Below, piece by piece: positions 8,802-17,764 of a DNA stretch of 64,000 bases. Below the pieces are notes generated by a model. It was not told where the DNA came from and did no database searches. It saw nothing but the letters and a program-made list of their open reading frames with translations. A program made the translations under genes and the position numbers. Position 1 is the stretch's first letter. Every line of letters starts with the position of its first letter. The DNA is taken from the NCBI RefSeq assembly GCF_052048155.1, contig NZ_JBNAIK010000003.1, positions 1-64,000 on the forward strand, written 5' to 3'. Origin of the DNA: HIMB114 sp052048155. GTDB lineage: Bacteria; Pseudomonadota; Alphaproteobacteria; Pelagibacterales; Pelagibacteraceae.

Positions 8802-9911
8802 ATGAATAATAAATATATTTACTCTAATTTGGCATCATTTGCATCAAAAGATGATAATTTTCTAGGAAGAAAATATCCATGTTCGCCAACTTTATACAGA
8901 GGCGAATTTCAAAGAGATCGAGACAGGGTAATACATTCTAATTCATTTAGAAGACTAAAATTTAAAACACAAGTTTTTGTTTATTATGAAGGTGACCATT
9001 TTAGAACTAGGCTTACACATTCCCTAGAAGTTTCTCAAATAGCTAGATCTATCGCGCGTGCTTTAAATTTAAATGAGGATCTATGTGAAGTGATAAGCTT
9101 AGCTCATGATCTTGGTCATACGCCATTTGGGCATGCTGGAGAATTAGCATTATCAAACTGCATGAACAACGATTATTTTGATCATAATATTCAATCATTA
9201 CGCATACTCATTTTATTGGAGGATACTTATAAAGAGCATAAAGGATTAAATTTATCTATTAATTGTTTAGATGGATTACTTAAACATAATGGTCCAATAA
9301 CAAACCAAGAATTGTTTAGTAATCAACTGCCTGAAATTTTTAATTATAATTTAAATTTTAAATCTTTAGGTAGTTTAGAAGCACAAATAAGCGCTTTAGC
9401 AGATGATATTGCATATAATTGTCATGACATAGATGATGGTTTGAGAGCAAATTTATTTAGTATAGATAATTTACTTGATTTAAATTTTATGAATGAACTT
9501 TTTGAAAATAATAAAAATATTCAAAAGAATGAAATTGTCAGAAATTTATTAAATAATCTTGCTACGGACTTAATAGAAAATTCAATGAATAAAATTCAAA
9601 TAAACAAATTAAAAACAATAGATGATGTGTATAATGCTAAGGAAACAATTATTAATTTTTCAGATAAAGTACAAAAAGGTTTAAACGAAATAAGAAATTT
9701 TTTGAAAGTAAAAATGTATAATCATAATTCTGTTAAAAAATGGAATTCCAAGTCAGAAATGATTATTGAATTTTTATTTAATTATTTTAAAAAAAACTAT
9801 GATAAATTACCAAATCCAAATTCGTTGTTTAGCAAAGACAGAAATATAGCAGATTATATCTCTGGAATGACCGATAAATTTGCTCTGAACATTTATGAAA
9901 ATATAAATTAA
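8802..9911 (+). CDS. dgt: Deoxyguanosinetriphosphate triphosphohydrolase-like HD-domain protein
   Basis: HD-domain phosphohydrolase of the dGTPase family, which trims dNTP pools. Metal-binding residues are seen at H73 (RLTHSLEVSQIARSIAR) and H102-D103 (SLAHDLGHTPFGHAGE), with a later D in LADDIAYNCHDIDDG. At 369 aa it matches the shorter type 2 alphaproteobacterial form. It is followed after two bases by argS. Substrate specificity (dGTP or dNTP in general) cannot be read from sequence. Confidence 0.94.
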   Translation: MNNKYIYSNLASFASKDDNFLGRKYPCSPTLYRGEFQRDRDRVIHSNSFRRLKFKTQVFVYYEGDHFRTRLTHSLEVSQIARSIARALNLNEDLCEVISLAHDLGHTPFGHAGELALSNCMNNDYFDHNIQSLRILILLEDTYKEHKGLNLSINCLDGLLKHNGPITNQELFSNQLPEIFNYNLNFKSLGSLEAQISALADDIAYNCHDIDDGLRANLFSIDNLLDLNFMNELFENNKNIQKNEIVRNLLNNLATDLIENSMNKIQINKLKTIDDVYNAKETIINFSDKVQKGLNEIRNFLKVKMYNHNSVKKWNSKSEMIIEFLFNYFKKNYDKLPNPNSLFSKDRNIADYISGMTDKFALNIYENIN

Positions 9912-9913
9912 TT

Positions 9914-11617
9914 ATGAATATTTTTGATTATTATAAAGACTTATTTTTAAAAATTATAAAAGATATTCCAATTGATAAAGTAATAAAAAAAAAAATTACT
10001 GTAGAGACGCCAAAGCAAAAAATATTTGGTGATATTTCTTTTAATGCTCCATTAATTTTAGCGTCTTCTTTAAAAAAACAACCTATGCAATTAGCTAATG
10101 AAATTAAAGAATTAATACAAGCTGCTAATGATGATTTTGAAAAGATAGAAGTAGCAAAACCTGGTTTTATAAATTTTACATTTAAAAAGGAAATTTTTTT
10201 AAAATTTATAAAAAAAATTGATAAAAATTATGGAAAACCAGCCTCTACTAAATCAAATAAAATTAATATTGAGTTTGTATCCGCAAACCCTACTGGTCCT
10301 CTGCATGTTGGGCATTGTAGGGGAGCAATATTTGGTGATGTATTAAGTAATTTTTTAAAATTTTACGGTCACAATGTAGTAAAAGAATATTATATTAACG
10401 ATTATGGCAATCAAATCTATCTATTTGTAAAATCTGTTTATTTTAGAATAATAGAGTTGCAAAAGGGCAAAACTTTTCCAGAAGATCAAGGCTTGTACCC
10501 TGGCGAATACATAATTGATATTGCTAAAGATGTTTTAAAAAAAATTAAAAATGAAAATATGTCTAGTTTTGATGAAACTATATCAATATTAACACCTTAC
10601 GCGATCAAGTCTGCATTAGATATAATTAAAAAAGATTTAGATTTAATGGGTATCGTTCATGACAATTTTGTATCAGAGAGTGATATTGTTAATAGGGACA
10701 TCTTAAGTGTAGCTATTGAAAAATTAAAAAACAAAGGAGACGTATATACTGGGGTATTGCCTAAGCCAAAAGGTGATGCTGAAGATTGGGAGCCTCGAGA
10801 GCAATTATTATTTAAATCTTCAAAGTATGGAGATGACGTTGATAGAGCATTACAAAAATCAGATAATACTTGGACATATTTTGCCAATGACGTAGCCTAT
10901 CATTATGACAAGCTCACTCGTAACTTTGATCATTACATAAATATACTTGGCGCTGATCATGCGGGTTATGTGAAAAGATTATCTTCAGCGGTAAATGCAT
11001 TAAATAATAATAAAACATTTTCGATTAAGCTTAGCCAAATTGTTAAACTTTATAAATCAGGTAAGCCATTTAGAATGTCAAAAAGAGCAGGTGATTTTAT
11101 TTTAGCAAAAGATTTAATTGATGCAGTAGGCAAAGACTCTGCAAGATTTATGATGGTTTATAGGAGTTCAAATTCTCAATTGGATTTTGATTTTGATTTA
11201 GTAACTGATACATCTAAAGATAACCCAATATTTTATGTACAATATGCATGTGCAAGGATCAATTCTTTATTTGGTAAATCAAATTTTGATATTGAAAAAC
11301 CTATTATTGATGCAAAATTAGAAAATTTAAAATACGACACTGAATTCAATCTTATAAAAAAAATTTTAGAATGGCCTAAAATAGTAAATTTGTGTTATCA
11401 AAATTTAGAAGTTCATTATATTCCTTATTATTTATACGAACTTTCTTCTGAGTTTCATACTTATTGGAATGCTGGAAAAGAAAATGAGGATTTAAAAATA
11501 ATTGGACATTCTAATAAAGAGCTAATTAACTCTAGACTGTATTTACTGCAAAAATTGTATTTAGTTTTAACTATAGGTTTAAATATTTTAGACGTTAAAA
11601 TTTTAAAAAAAATGTAA
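9914..11617 (+). CDS. argS: Arginyl-tRNA synthetase
   Basis: Class I synthetase charging tRNA-Arg. The HIGH-type motif is in SANPTGPLHVGHCRGAIFGD, the KMSK-like loop is RMSKRAGDFI, and the C-terminal helical anticodon-binding domain begins after about residue 435. At 567 aa it is full length. It sits in the conserved dgt-argS-(SPOR protein)-nagZ-scpAB order. Its stop shares a base with the next small ORF (TAATG). Confidence 0.98.
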   Translation: MNIFDYYKDLFLKIIKDIPIDKVIKKKITVETPKQKIFGDISFNAPLILASSLKKQPMQLANEIKELIQAANDDFEKIEVAKPGFINFTFKKEIFLKFIKKIDKNYGKPASTKSNKINIEFVSANPTGPLHVGHCRGAIFGDVLSNFLKFYGHNVVKEYYINDYGNQIYLFVKSVYFRIIELQKGKTFPEDQGLYPGEYIIDIAKDVLKKIKNENMSSFDETISILTPYAIKSALDIIKKDLDLMGIVHDNFVSESDIVNRDILSVAIEKLKNKGDVYTGVLPKPKGDAEDWEPREQLLFKSSKYGDDVDRALQKSDNTWTYFANDVAYHYDKLTRNFDHYINILGADHAGYVKRLSSAVNALNNNKTFSIKLSQIVKLYKSGKPFRMSKRAGDFILAKDLIDAVGKDSARFMMVYRSSNSQLDFDFDLVTDTSKDNPIFYVQYACARINSLFGKSNFDIEKPIIDAKLENLKYDTEFNLIKKILEWPKIVNLCYQNLEVHYIPYYLYELSSEFHTYWNAGKENEDLKIIGHSNKELINSRLYLLQKLYLVLTIGLNILDVKILKKM

Positions 11618-11874
11618 TGAAGTATTTGAAAGTAATAAATTTAATAATATTTATTTTGTTCTTCTTTTTTATAATTAATTTTTATTTTTCAGAAAATTTT
11701 TTACAAATAAAAAATAAAAATAGAAAAAATTTTTCAATTTATTTAGATAATGAAATTAATAAAATTAAGATAATTAATACCAAAAAAGATTTTAAAGAAT
11801 TTCAAGATAATTCAAAATATTTTAAAAAAAATACAGAGGAGAAAAAATTTTGGCAGCTTTTAAAAACAAAATAA
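11617..11874 (+). CDS. Small single-pass membrane protein in the SPOR-protein slot
   Basis: 85 aa with one hydrophobic helix at about residues 8-27 (LIIFILFFFFIINFYFSE) and a Lys/Asn-rich, probably periplasmic tail. No domain is recognisable. In other alphaproteobacteria the gene between argS and nagZ is a larger membrane-anchored SPOR-domain protein that binds septal peptidoglycan. Position and topology suggest this is a shortened relic that kept only the anchor (inference). It starts on the argS stop (TAATG) and overlaps nagZ by 25 bases, so it is embedded in the operon and probably translated. Confidence 0.72.
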   Translation: MKYLKVINLIIFILFFFFIINFYFSENFLQIKNKNRKNFSIYLDNEINKIKIINTKKDFKEFQDNSKYFKKNTEEKKFWQLLKTK

Positions 11875-12770
11875 TACCTGTTATTTTTGGACTTCATGGT
11901 CAATTTTTAAATAATGATGAGATTAAATTAATAAAAAATAATAAAATTTATGGTTTTATAATTTTTGAAAGAAATATTTTAAACCTGGTACAATTAAAAA
12001 AACTTATTAAACATATAAAGTCTATTTCTCCAAATGATCCACTGATAATGATTGATCATGAAGGTGGACGAGTAAACCGTTTTAATAAAATATTTTCTCA
12101 AAAAAAATATACTGCTGAGTATTTTGGTAAACTTTATTTAATTGATAGAAAAAATTTTTATAAAGAAACGTCATATTTTATAGATTTTAATGTTAGCATT
12201 TTTAAATTTCTTGGCATTGATACAGTTGCCTATCCTGTTGCCGATTTAAAATATAAAAAAACACATAAAGTCATTGGAGATAGGTCTTTTTCTAACAACT
12301 CTAGAATTGTTAACAAATTATGTGAATATTTTATTGAGAAGTATCAAGATAAGGGAATTAATTGCATTGCAAAGCATGCACCTGGTCATGGTTTGGCAGT
12401 TGTTGATAGCCATTTTAAACTTCCAATCGTAGAAGAAAATAAAGAAAATTTATTTAAAAAAGATTTTTTATGCTTTAAGAACCTTCGTTCAAAATTTCTA
12501 ATGATAGCTCATATAAAATATATTTTTTTAGATTTTAAAATAGCAACTTACTCGTCGAAAATTTTAACTTTGATCAGAAAAAAAATTAATTTTAAGGGCT
12601 TAGTAATGACAGATGATATTTGCATGAAAGCTTTAAAAGAAAATCTTAAAACAAAAGTAACTCAACCTTTGCTTGCAGGTTGTGATATTATTTTGCATTG
12701 TAATGGTAATATTAATGAAATGAAAAAAATAATAGGTATTCTAAAAAAATGGATGAGTCAAAAAATATAA
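11850..12770 (+). CDS. nagZ: Glycoside hydrolase family 3, beta-N-acetylhexosaminidase (NagZ type)
   Basis: Removes GlcNAc from muropeptides during murein recycling, in the cytoplasm. Family signatures are IDHEGGRVNRF, the His-loop AKHAPGHGLAVVDSHFKLP and the nucleophile region VMTDDICMKAL. At 306 aa it is slightly short. The start is a TTG at 11850, supported by AGAGGAG eight bases upstream; no closer ATG keeps the domain. It overlaps both neighbours. Whether the organism has the rest of a murein recycling route is not shown here. Confidence 0.92.
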   Translation: MAAFKNKIIPVIFGLHGQFLNNDEIKLIKNNKIYGFIIFERNILNLVQLKKLIKHIKSISPNDPLIMIDHEGGRVNRFNKIFSQKKYTAEYFGKLYLIDRKNFYKETSYFIDFNVSIFKFLGIDTVAYPVADLKYKKTHKVIGDRSFSNNSRIVNKLCEYFIEKYQDKGINCIAKHAPGHGLAVVDSHFKLPIVEENKENLFKKDFLCFKNLRSKFLMIAHIKYIFLDFKIATYSSKILTLIRKKINFKGLVMTDDICMKALKENLKTKVTQPLLAGCDIILHCNGNINEMKKIIGILKKWMSQKI

Positions 12771-13540
12771 ACACTTTAGAGGATAATGATCCTAAAACTT
12801 CGCATGTAAAAAATACTTTAGAGTTGAGTATAGATAATTATGAGGGACCATTAGAATTATTACTTGATTTAGCTAAAACTCAAAAAGTAGACTTGATGCA
12901 AATTTCAATTGTTCAATTGGTAGATCAATATATTTCATACGTTGATAAAATTAAAAAAAATTTAGAAATAGCAGCTGACTTTTTGGTAATGGCTTCATGG
13001 TTAGCTTATTTAAAATCTAGGTTGTTATTGCCGGAAGATGATGATGAGGAATTTTCAGCCTCTAAAATGGCAGAAAAACTTAAACTTCAATTAAGAAAAT
13101 TAGAAATGATAAGATTACTTTCAGACCAGCTCATGACAAAAAAACAAATGGGGGTTGATATTTTTTTTAGAGGAATAAAAGAAGGTATTAGAGCAAAGAG
13201 TACACCAAAATATTCTGTATCTTTATATGAATTAATTAAATCTTACGCTGATTTTAAAAGGAGAAAAAACTTTTCTTCTATTAATATTACAAAGTTAAAA
13301 ATATATACTATGGAAGAGGCAATTAAGAAAATTACATCAATGTTCTCTAAATTAAAAGATTGGTGTGAGTTAAAAGATATTGTCCCTCAAGTATTTAAAG
13401 CAAAAAAAAATCTAAGAAAAACAGGATTTGCCGGATCTTTTGTTGCTGGCTTAGAGCTTGTAAGAGAAGGTGATTTATTAATAAAACAAGAAAAACTATT
13501 TGATAAAATATTTTATAAGGTGAAAAATGAAAAAGAATGA
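12749..13540 (+). CDS. scpA: Segregation and condensation protein A
   Basis: Kleisin subunit of the SMC-ScpAB chromosome condensin. The signature LSIDNYEGPLELLLDLAKTQ is at about residues 26-45, followed by helices including DFLVMASWLAYLKSRLLLP. The C-terminal winged-helix SMC-binding region ends at 263 aa. Its start overlaps nagZ and its end overlaps scpB by 14 bases. The adjacent nagZ-scpA-scpB-tatA order is typical of alphaproteobacteria. Confidence 0.96.
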   Translation: MDESKNINTLEDNDPKTSHVKNTLELSIDNYEGPLELLLDLAKTQKVDLMQISIVQLVDQYISYVDKIKKNLEIAADFLVMASWLAYLKSRLLLPEDDDEEFSASKMAEKLKLQLRKLEMIRLLSDQLMTKKQMGVDIFFRGIKEGIRAKSTPKYSVSLYELIKSYADFKRRKNFSSINITKLKIYTMEEAIKKITSMFSKLKDWCELKDIVPQVFKAKKNLRKTGFAGSFVAGLELVREGDLLIKQEKLFDKIFYKVKNEKE

Positions 13541-14168
13541 AAAAAATTTAATTGAAGCTATATTATTTTCTGCAAGCGAACCATTAGATGTTGGCACAAT
13601 TAAATCTAAAGTAAAATCAGGAACAGATATACTAAAAATTCTTTATGAATTACAAAAAGATTATGAAGATAGAGGTATTAGATTGGTTAATTTAGCAGAT
13701 AAATGGTCATTTAGGACTTCCGATGATCTTTCTGGAAAATTAAAAAAAGAAATAATTATTCAAAAAAAATTGTCAAAGGCTGCTATAGAAACTCTTGCTA
13801 TAATTGCTTATCATCAACCTGTTACAAGATCTGAAATCGAAGAGATTAGAGGTGTATCATTTAGTACTGGAACATTGGAGATACTGTTTGAATTGGGTTG
13901 GGTGAAGCCTAATGGTAGAAAAGAAATTCCAGGCAAACCATTATTATATGTAACAACAGATAAGTTCTTAAATCACTTTAATATCAATAGTCTTGATGAT
14001 TTACCAAATTCAGATGAACTTTTGGCGGCAGGCTTAATTGATAGCAGGGTAGATAGCTCAATTTTTGGTACTTCAAAATTTATTGAAAGTGATCAAAACG
14101 AAAACAAAGAAAATATATATTCTAATATCGATGATATGATTTCTGACACGCTGGACGAAGATAAATAA
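13527..14168 (+). CDS. scpB: Segregation and condensation protein B
   Basis: Winged-helix partner of ScpA in the SMC condensin. Diagnostic sequence: KLSKAAIETLAIIAYHQPVT followed by RSEIEEIRGVS, then GRKEIPGKPLLYVTT. The length of 213 aa includes an acidic, low-complexity tail of about 35 residues. It is translationally coupled to scpA. About 40 bases separate it from tatA. Confidence 0.96.
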   Translation: MKKNEKNLIEAILFSASEPLDVGTIKSKVKSGTDILKILYELQKDYEDRGIRLVNLADKWSFRTSDDLSGKLKKEIIIQKKLSKAAIETLAIIAYHQPVTRSEIEEIRGVSFSTGTLEILFELGWVKPNGRKEIPGKPLLYVTTDKFLNHFNINSLDDLPNSDELLAAGLIDSRVDSSIFGTSKFIESDQNENKENIYSNIDDMISDTLDEDK

Positions 14169-14208
14169 CTTCTTGTATTTATTTTTTTAATTAACTATAA
14201 TTGTAATT

Positions 14209-14394
14209 ATGAGCATTGGATTTTGGCAAATAGCAATTGTTGTAGCGTTGGTCGTTTTATTATTTGGAAGAGGAAAAATATCTGAATTAATGGGGGATGT
14301 TGCTAAGGGCATCAAGAGTTTTAAAAAAGGGATGTCTGACGATCCTGAAAATAAATCTATTTCTAATAACGATAACAATAAATCAGAAAGTTAA
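14209..14394 (+). CDS. tatA: Twin-arginine translocase subunit TatA
   Basis: Pore-forming component of the Tat export system for folded proteins. 61 aa: N-terminal membrane helix (IGFWQIAIVVALVVLLFGRG), then the hinge and amphipathic helix with the conserved F-G motif (LFGRGKISELMGDVAKGIKS), then a charged tail. It is three bases from tatB; tatABC form an operon with serS. Confidence 0.95.
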   Translation: MSIGFWQIAIVVALVVLLFGRGKISELMGDVAKGIKSFKKGMSDDPENKSISNNDNNKSES

Positions 14395-14397
14395 TAT

Positions 14398-14610
14398 ATG
14401 CCTCAGATAGGTTGGTCTGAGCTTTTGGTGATAATAGTACTAGCTGTACTAATTATTGGACCAAAGGATTTACCCGTTGTTGTAAAAAAAATCACTTCAT
14501 CGATAAAGAAAATAAAATCATACGTATCTAATATTCAAGAAGATATTGAAAATTCTGTAGATTTAGAAACTGAAATTGAAAAAGATAAGAAAAATAAAAA
14601 TAAATCATAA
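14398..14610 (+). CDS. tatB: Twin-arginine translocase subunit TatB
   Basis: Substrate-receptor partner of TatC. 70 aa, with the TatB-type N-terminus (IGWSELLVIIVLAVLIIGPK) containing the conserved Glu and G-P pair, followed by an amphipathic helix. It is much shorter than most TatB proteins (over 120 aa) because the C-terminal tail is trimmed. Order and sequence mark it as TatB rather than a second TatA. Confidence 0.92.
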   Translation: MPQIGWSELLVIIVLAVLIIGPKDLPVVVKKITSSIKKIKSYVSNIQEDIENSVDLETEIEKDKKNKNKS

Positions 14611-14615
14611 AATTT

Positions 14616-15359
14616 ATGACAGAAAAAAAGTCTACAGTTAGTGAGCATTTAATAGAGTTACGCAGTAGACTACTCAAATCTATAATTTTTCTAATAATAA
14701 CATTTATTGTTTGTTATATTTTTTCTGACAAAATTTATAACTTCTTGGTTGATCCATACGCCCAAGCAGTTAAAGGTGATGGTAATAATCGTAGATTAAT
14801 TTTTACGGCCTTGCATGAAACGTTTTTAACATATTTAAAACTTGCTTTTTTTGCTGCATTCTTTTTTTCATGCCCTTTAATTTTAATGCAAATATGGAAA
14901 TTTGTTGCTCCAGGACTTTATAAAGATGAAAAATTAGCTTTACTACCATTTTTAATTGCAACACCAGTTCTATTTTTGCTTGGAGGAATGCTTGTCTATT
15001 ATTTGATTATGCCATTGGCCATAAAGTTTTTTTTATCTTTTGAAACAGCGGCTATAAATGGATCGTTACCAATTCAGCTAGAAGCAAAAGTTAATGAATA
15101 TTTATCTTTAGTGATGCGTTTAATCTTAGCTTTTGGAATTAGTTTTCAATTACCTGTTTTTTTAACTCTTTTGGCAAAAGTAGGATTCATCACTTCTGAA
15201 TATTTGAAAACTCGAAGAAAATATGTTGTTATTATTATATTTAGTATGGCTGCAATTTTAACTCCACCAGATCCTATAACGCAAATAGGTCTGGCTTTAC
15301 CTTTACTGCTTCTATATGAGATATCTATTTTTACAGTAAAATTTGTCGAGAAAAAATAA
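14616..15359 (+). CDS. tatC: Twin-arginine translocase subunit TatC
   Basis: Polytopic receptor for twin-arginine signal peptides. The conserved N-terminus STVSEHLIELRSRLLKS is followed by six membrane segments; the invariant Phe/Glu region and the LTPPDPITQ loop before the last helices are visible. At 247 aa it is full length. It sits five bases after tatB and overlaps the serS start by one base. A likely client in the window is the M48 lipoprotein at 30003, which has an RR-x-F motif. Confidence 0.97.
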   Translation: MTEKKSTVSEHLIELRSRLLKSIIFLIITFIVCYIFSDKIYNFLVDPYAQAVKGDGNNRRLIFTALHETFLTYLKLAFFAAFFFSCPLILMQIWKFVAPGLYKDEKLALLPFLIATPVLFLLGGMLVYYLIMPLAIKFFLSFETAAINGSLPIQLEAKVNEYLSLVMRLILAFGISFQLPVFLTLLAKVGFITSEYLKTRRKYVVIIIFSMAAILTPPDPITQIGLALPLLLLYEISIFTVKFVEKK

Positions 15360-16627
15360 TGTTAAATATTAAAGATATAAGATCAAATCCAGAAAATTTT
15401 ATTCAGAATCTTAAGAAAAGAAATATTGATGACCCAGAAAAAATTATAAACAATATTTTGGAACTAGACAAAACTTATAGAAATTTTTTAGAACAAAAAG
15501 AAAAGTTGTTAAATGAAAGAAATACAATTTCTAAGGAGTTGGGAAAAAATAAAGATGATCAAAAAAAATTTAATGAACTAAGTAATAAAGTTTCAATAAT
15601 AAAAGAAGAAATATTTAAATTAGATAAAATTACTGAAGAAAAGATCTTGTCCATAAATGAAATTCTAATGTCATTGCCAAACTTACCACATGAAGATGTA
15701 CCACTGGGAACTGATGATAAGCAAAATATTGAGATAAGAAAAGAAGGAGAATGCAAAATTAGTGATAAAATTTTGCCACATGATGAAATTGGAGAAAAGA
15801 TTAAAAAAATTGATTTTGAAACAGCTGTGAAAATATCAGGTTCAAGATTTGTTATTTTGAAAGAAAATCTTGCAAAATTAGAACGGGCATTAATTAATTT
15901 TATGCTGGATATTCATACTGAGGAAAATGGATATACAGAATATAGCGTTCCTGTAATTGTTAATGAAAAATCAATGTATGGAACTGGTCAATTACCCAAA
16001 TTTAAAGAAGATCAATTTCAGTTGAATAATAATCAATGGCTGATCCCAACGAGTGAAGTTAGTCTGACGAATATTGTTTCAGAAAGCATAATTGAATATG
16101 AAAAATTACCTTTAAGATTTGTAAGTGCAACCCAATGTTTTAGAGCAGAAGCGGGCGCTGCAGGTAAAGATACTAAGGGAATGATTAGACAGCATCAGTT
16201 TACTAAAGTTGAAATGGTATCTATTATTCAACCAGAATTTAGGTTTAAAGAACTCGAGAGAATGGTTGAGTGTGCTGAAAAAATATTAAAAAATCTAAAA
16301 CTTCCATATAGAGTGATGCTTTTATCATCAGGTGATATGGGATTTAGTGCTGAAAAAACTTATGACCTTGAGGTTTGGTTACCATCTCAAAATAAATATA
16401 GAGAAATTTCAAGTTGCTCATCTTGTGGTACTTTTCAAGCAAATAGGATGAGAGCAAGGTATAAAACTTTAGATAAAAAAAATAATTTAGTAGCTACTTT
16501 AAACGGATCTGGCTTAGCAGTTGGCAGAACAATTGTTGCAATTTTAGAAAATTATCAAAATACTGACGGATCAATTTCCATTCCTGAATGTTTAAAAAAA
16601 TATATGGGCAATGTTGAGACTTTATAA
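15359..16627 (+). CDS. serS: Seryl-tRNA synthetase
   Basis: Class II synthetase for tRNA-Ser (and selenocysteine where present). The N-terminal long coiled-coil arm (about residues 30-105) is followed by the catalytic core with motif 2 (FRAEAGAAGKDTKGMIRQHQ) and motif 3 (NGSGLAVGRTIVAILENYQ). At 422 aa it is full length. Its TAA stop abuts the CCA end of the convergent tRNA-Ser gene with no spacer. Confidence 0.98.
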   Translation: MLNIKDIRSNPENFIQNLKKRNIDDPEKIINNILELDKTYRNFLEQKEKLLNERNTISKELGKNKDDQKKFNELSNKVSIIKEEIFKLDKITEEKILSINEILMSLPNLPHEDVPLGTDDKQNIEIRKEGECKISDKILPHDEIGEKIKKIDFETAVKISGSRFVILKENLAKLERALINFMLDIHTEENGYTEYSVPVIVNEKSMYGTGQLPKFKEDQFQLNNNQWLIPTSEVSLTNIVSESIIEYEKLPLRFVSATQCFRAEAGAAGKDTKGMIRQHQFTKVEMVSIIQPEFRFKELERMVECAEKILKNLKLPYRVMLLSSGDMGFSAEKTYDLEVWLPSQNKYREISSCSSCGTFQANRMRARYKTLDKKNNLVATLNGSGLAVGRTIVAILENYQNTDGSISIPECLKKYMGNVETL

Positions 16628-16717
16628 TGGCGGAGAGGGTGGGATTCGAACCCACGAATGAGTTGCCCCATTGCCGGTTTTCAAGACCGGTGCTTTCAAC
16701 CGCTCAGCCACCTCTCC
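16628..16717 (-). tRNA. tRNA-Ser (TGA)
   Basis: 90-nt class II tRNA on the minus strand. Acceptor GGAGAGG/CCTCTCC, anticodon loop CTTGAAA (TGA), a long variable arm, T-loop GTTCGAATC, and an encoded CCA. The CCA touches the serS stop codon. It diverges from mltB. Confidence 0.98.
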
Positions 16718-16792
16718 GAAAAAACGACTTATAAATTAACCATATAAAATTACAACAAATGACTTGGTCTTTTTGCTATGATAATATTATTT

Positions 16793-17764
16793 ATGCGACC
16801 GTTGTATTTGATTCTCTCTCTTTTATTAATTTTTTCATCTATATCTAAATCAGATGAAAAATTTAGCACATGGTTAGAAAATTATAAAAAATACGCAATT
16901 AACCAGGGTGTTTCTAAAAAAACCGTAAATGAAGCTTTTAAGAACACAAAACTTTTAAAAAGAATTATTACTTACGATAGAAATCAACCAGAATTTATCG
17001 AAAAAACAGATGTATACGTTGCGAAAAGAGTAAATAAACAAAAAGTAATTTATGCAAAAAAATTAATTAATAATAATAAAAAGCTTTTAGATAAGGTTGA
17101 AAAAAAATATAAAATTCCAAAAAACTATTTAGTAGCTTTATGGGGTGTAGAAACAGTTTTTGGCAAACATAAAGGTAAAGTTGATATAATCTCAGCATTA
17201 GCAACTTTGAGTTTTGATAAAAGAAGATCTAAATATTTTTCCAATGAACTTATAATTCTTTTGAAGTTGATAGATAGACAAGTTGTAAACATATCAGATT
17301 TAAAAGGATCCTGGGCTGGTGCACATGGTAACTTTCAATTTATGCCCTCATCAATTAAAAATTATGCAATTGATTATAATAGAGATGGTAAAATTGACCT
17401 TTACACTTCTTTAGAAGATTCTTTTGCTTCAGCAGCAAATTACTTAAAAAAAATTGGATGGGATAAAAATCCTTGGGGATTAAAAGTGAAACTGACAAAA
17501 GAAATTAATAAAAAACATTTTACATTTGACGCTAGAAAACTTTCCGATTCAAAAAAAATTAAAGACTGGATTAAAATGGGTGTTGTATTACCAGATAGCT
17601 ATAAAATTAATTTAAATACAAAAGCAAAATTAGTAAAACCCGATGGAGAAATTTCTGATGTATATATGGTTTTTAATAATTATGAAAAAATTCTCAATTG
17701 GAATAGATCACTTAGATTTGCAATAACTATTGGTATTTTTTCTGATTACTTGAAAGATGCATAA
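16793..17764 (+). CDS. mltB: Lytic murein transglycosylase, MltB-like (SLT_2 family)
   Basis: Cleaves peptidoglycan glycan strands to 1,6-anhydro-muropeptides in the periplasm. A signal peptide (MRPLYLILSLLLIFSSISKS) is followed by the SLT_2 domain. It contains the catalytic Glu in ALWGVETVFGKHKG, the GAHGNFQFMPSSIKNYA motif, and the Asp-rich DYNRDGKIDLYTS. From the ATG at 16793 it is 323 aa and has a better signal peptide than the in-frame ATG 15 bases upstream. The C-terminal peptidoglycan-binding domain seen in many homologues is absent. It overlaps the rlpA-like gene by eight bases. Confidence 0.93.
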   Translation: MRPLYLILSLLLIFSSISKSDEKFSTWLENYKKYAINQGVSKKTVNEAFKNTKLLKRIITYDRNQPEFIEKTDVYVAKRVNKQKVIYAKKLINNNKKLLDKVEKKYKIPKNYLVALWGVETVFGKHKGKVDIISALATLSFDKRRSKYFSNELIILLKLIDRQVVNISDLKGSWAGAHGNFQFMPSSIKNYAIDYNRDGKIDLYTSLEDSFASAANYLKKIGWDKNPWGLKVKLTKEINKKHFTFDARKLSDSKKIKDWIKMGVVLPDSYKINLNTKAKLVKPDGEISDVYMVFNNYEKILNWNRSLRFAITIGIFSDYLKDA

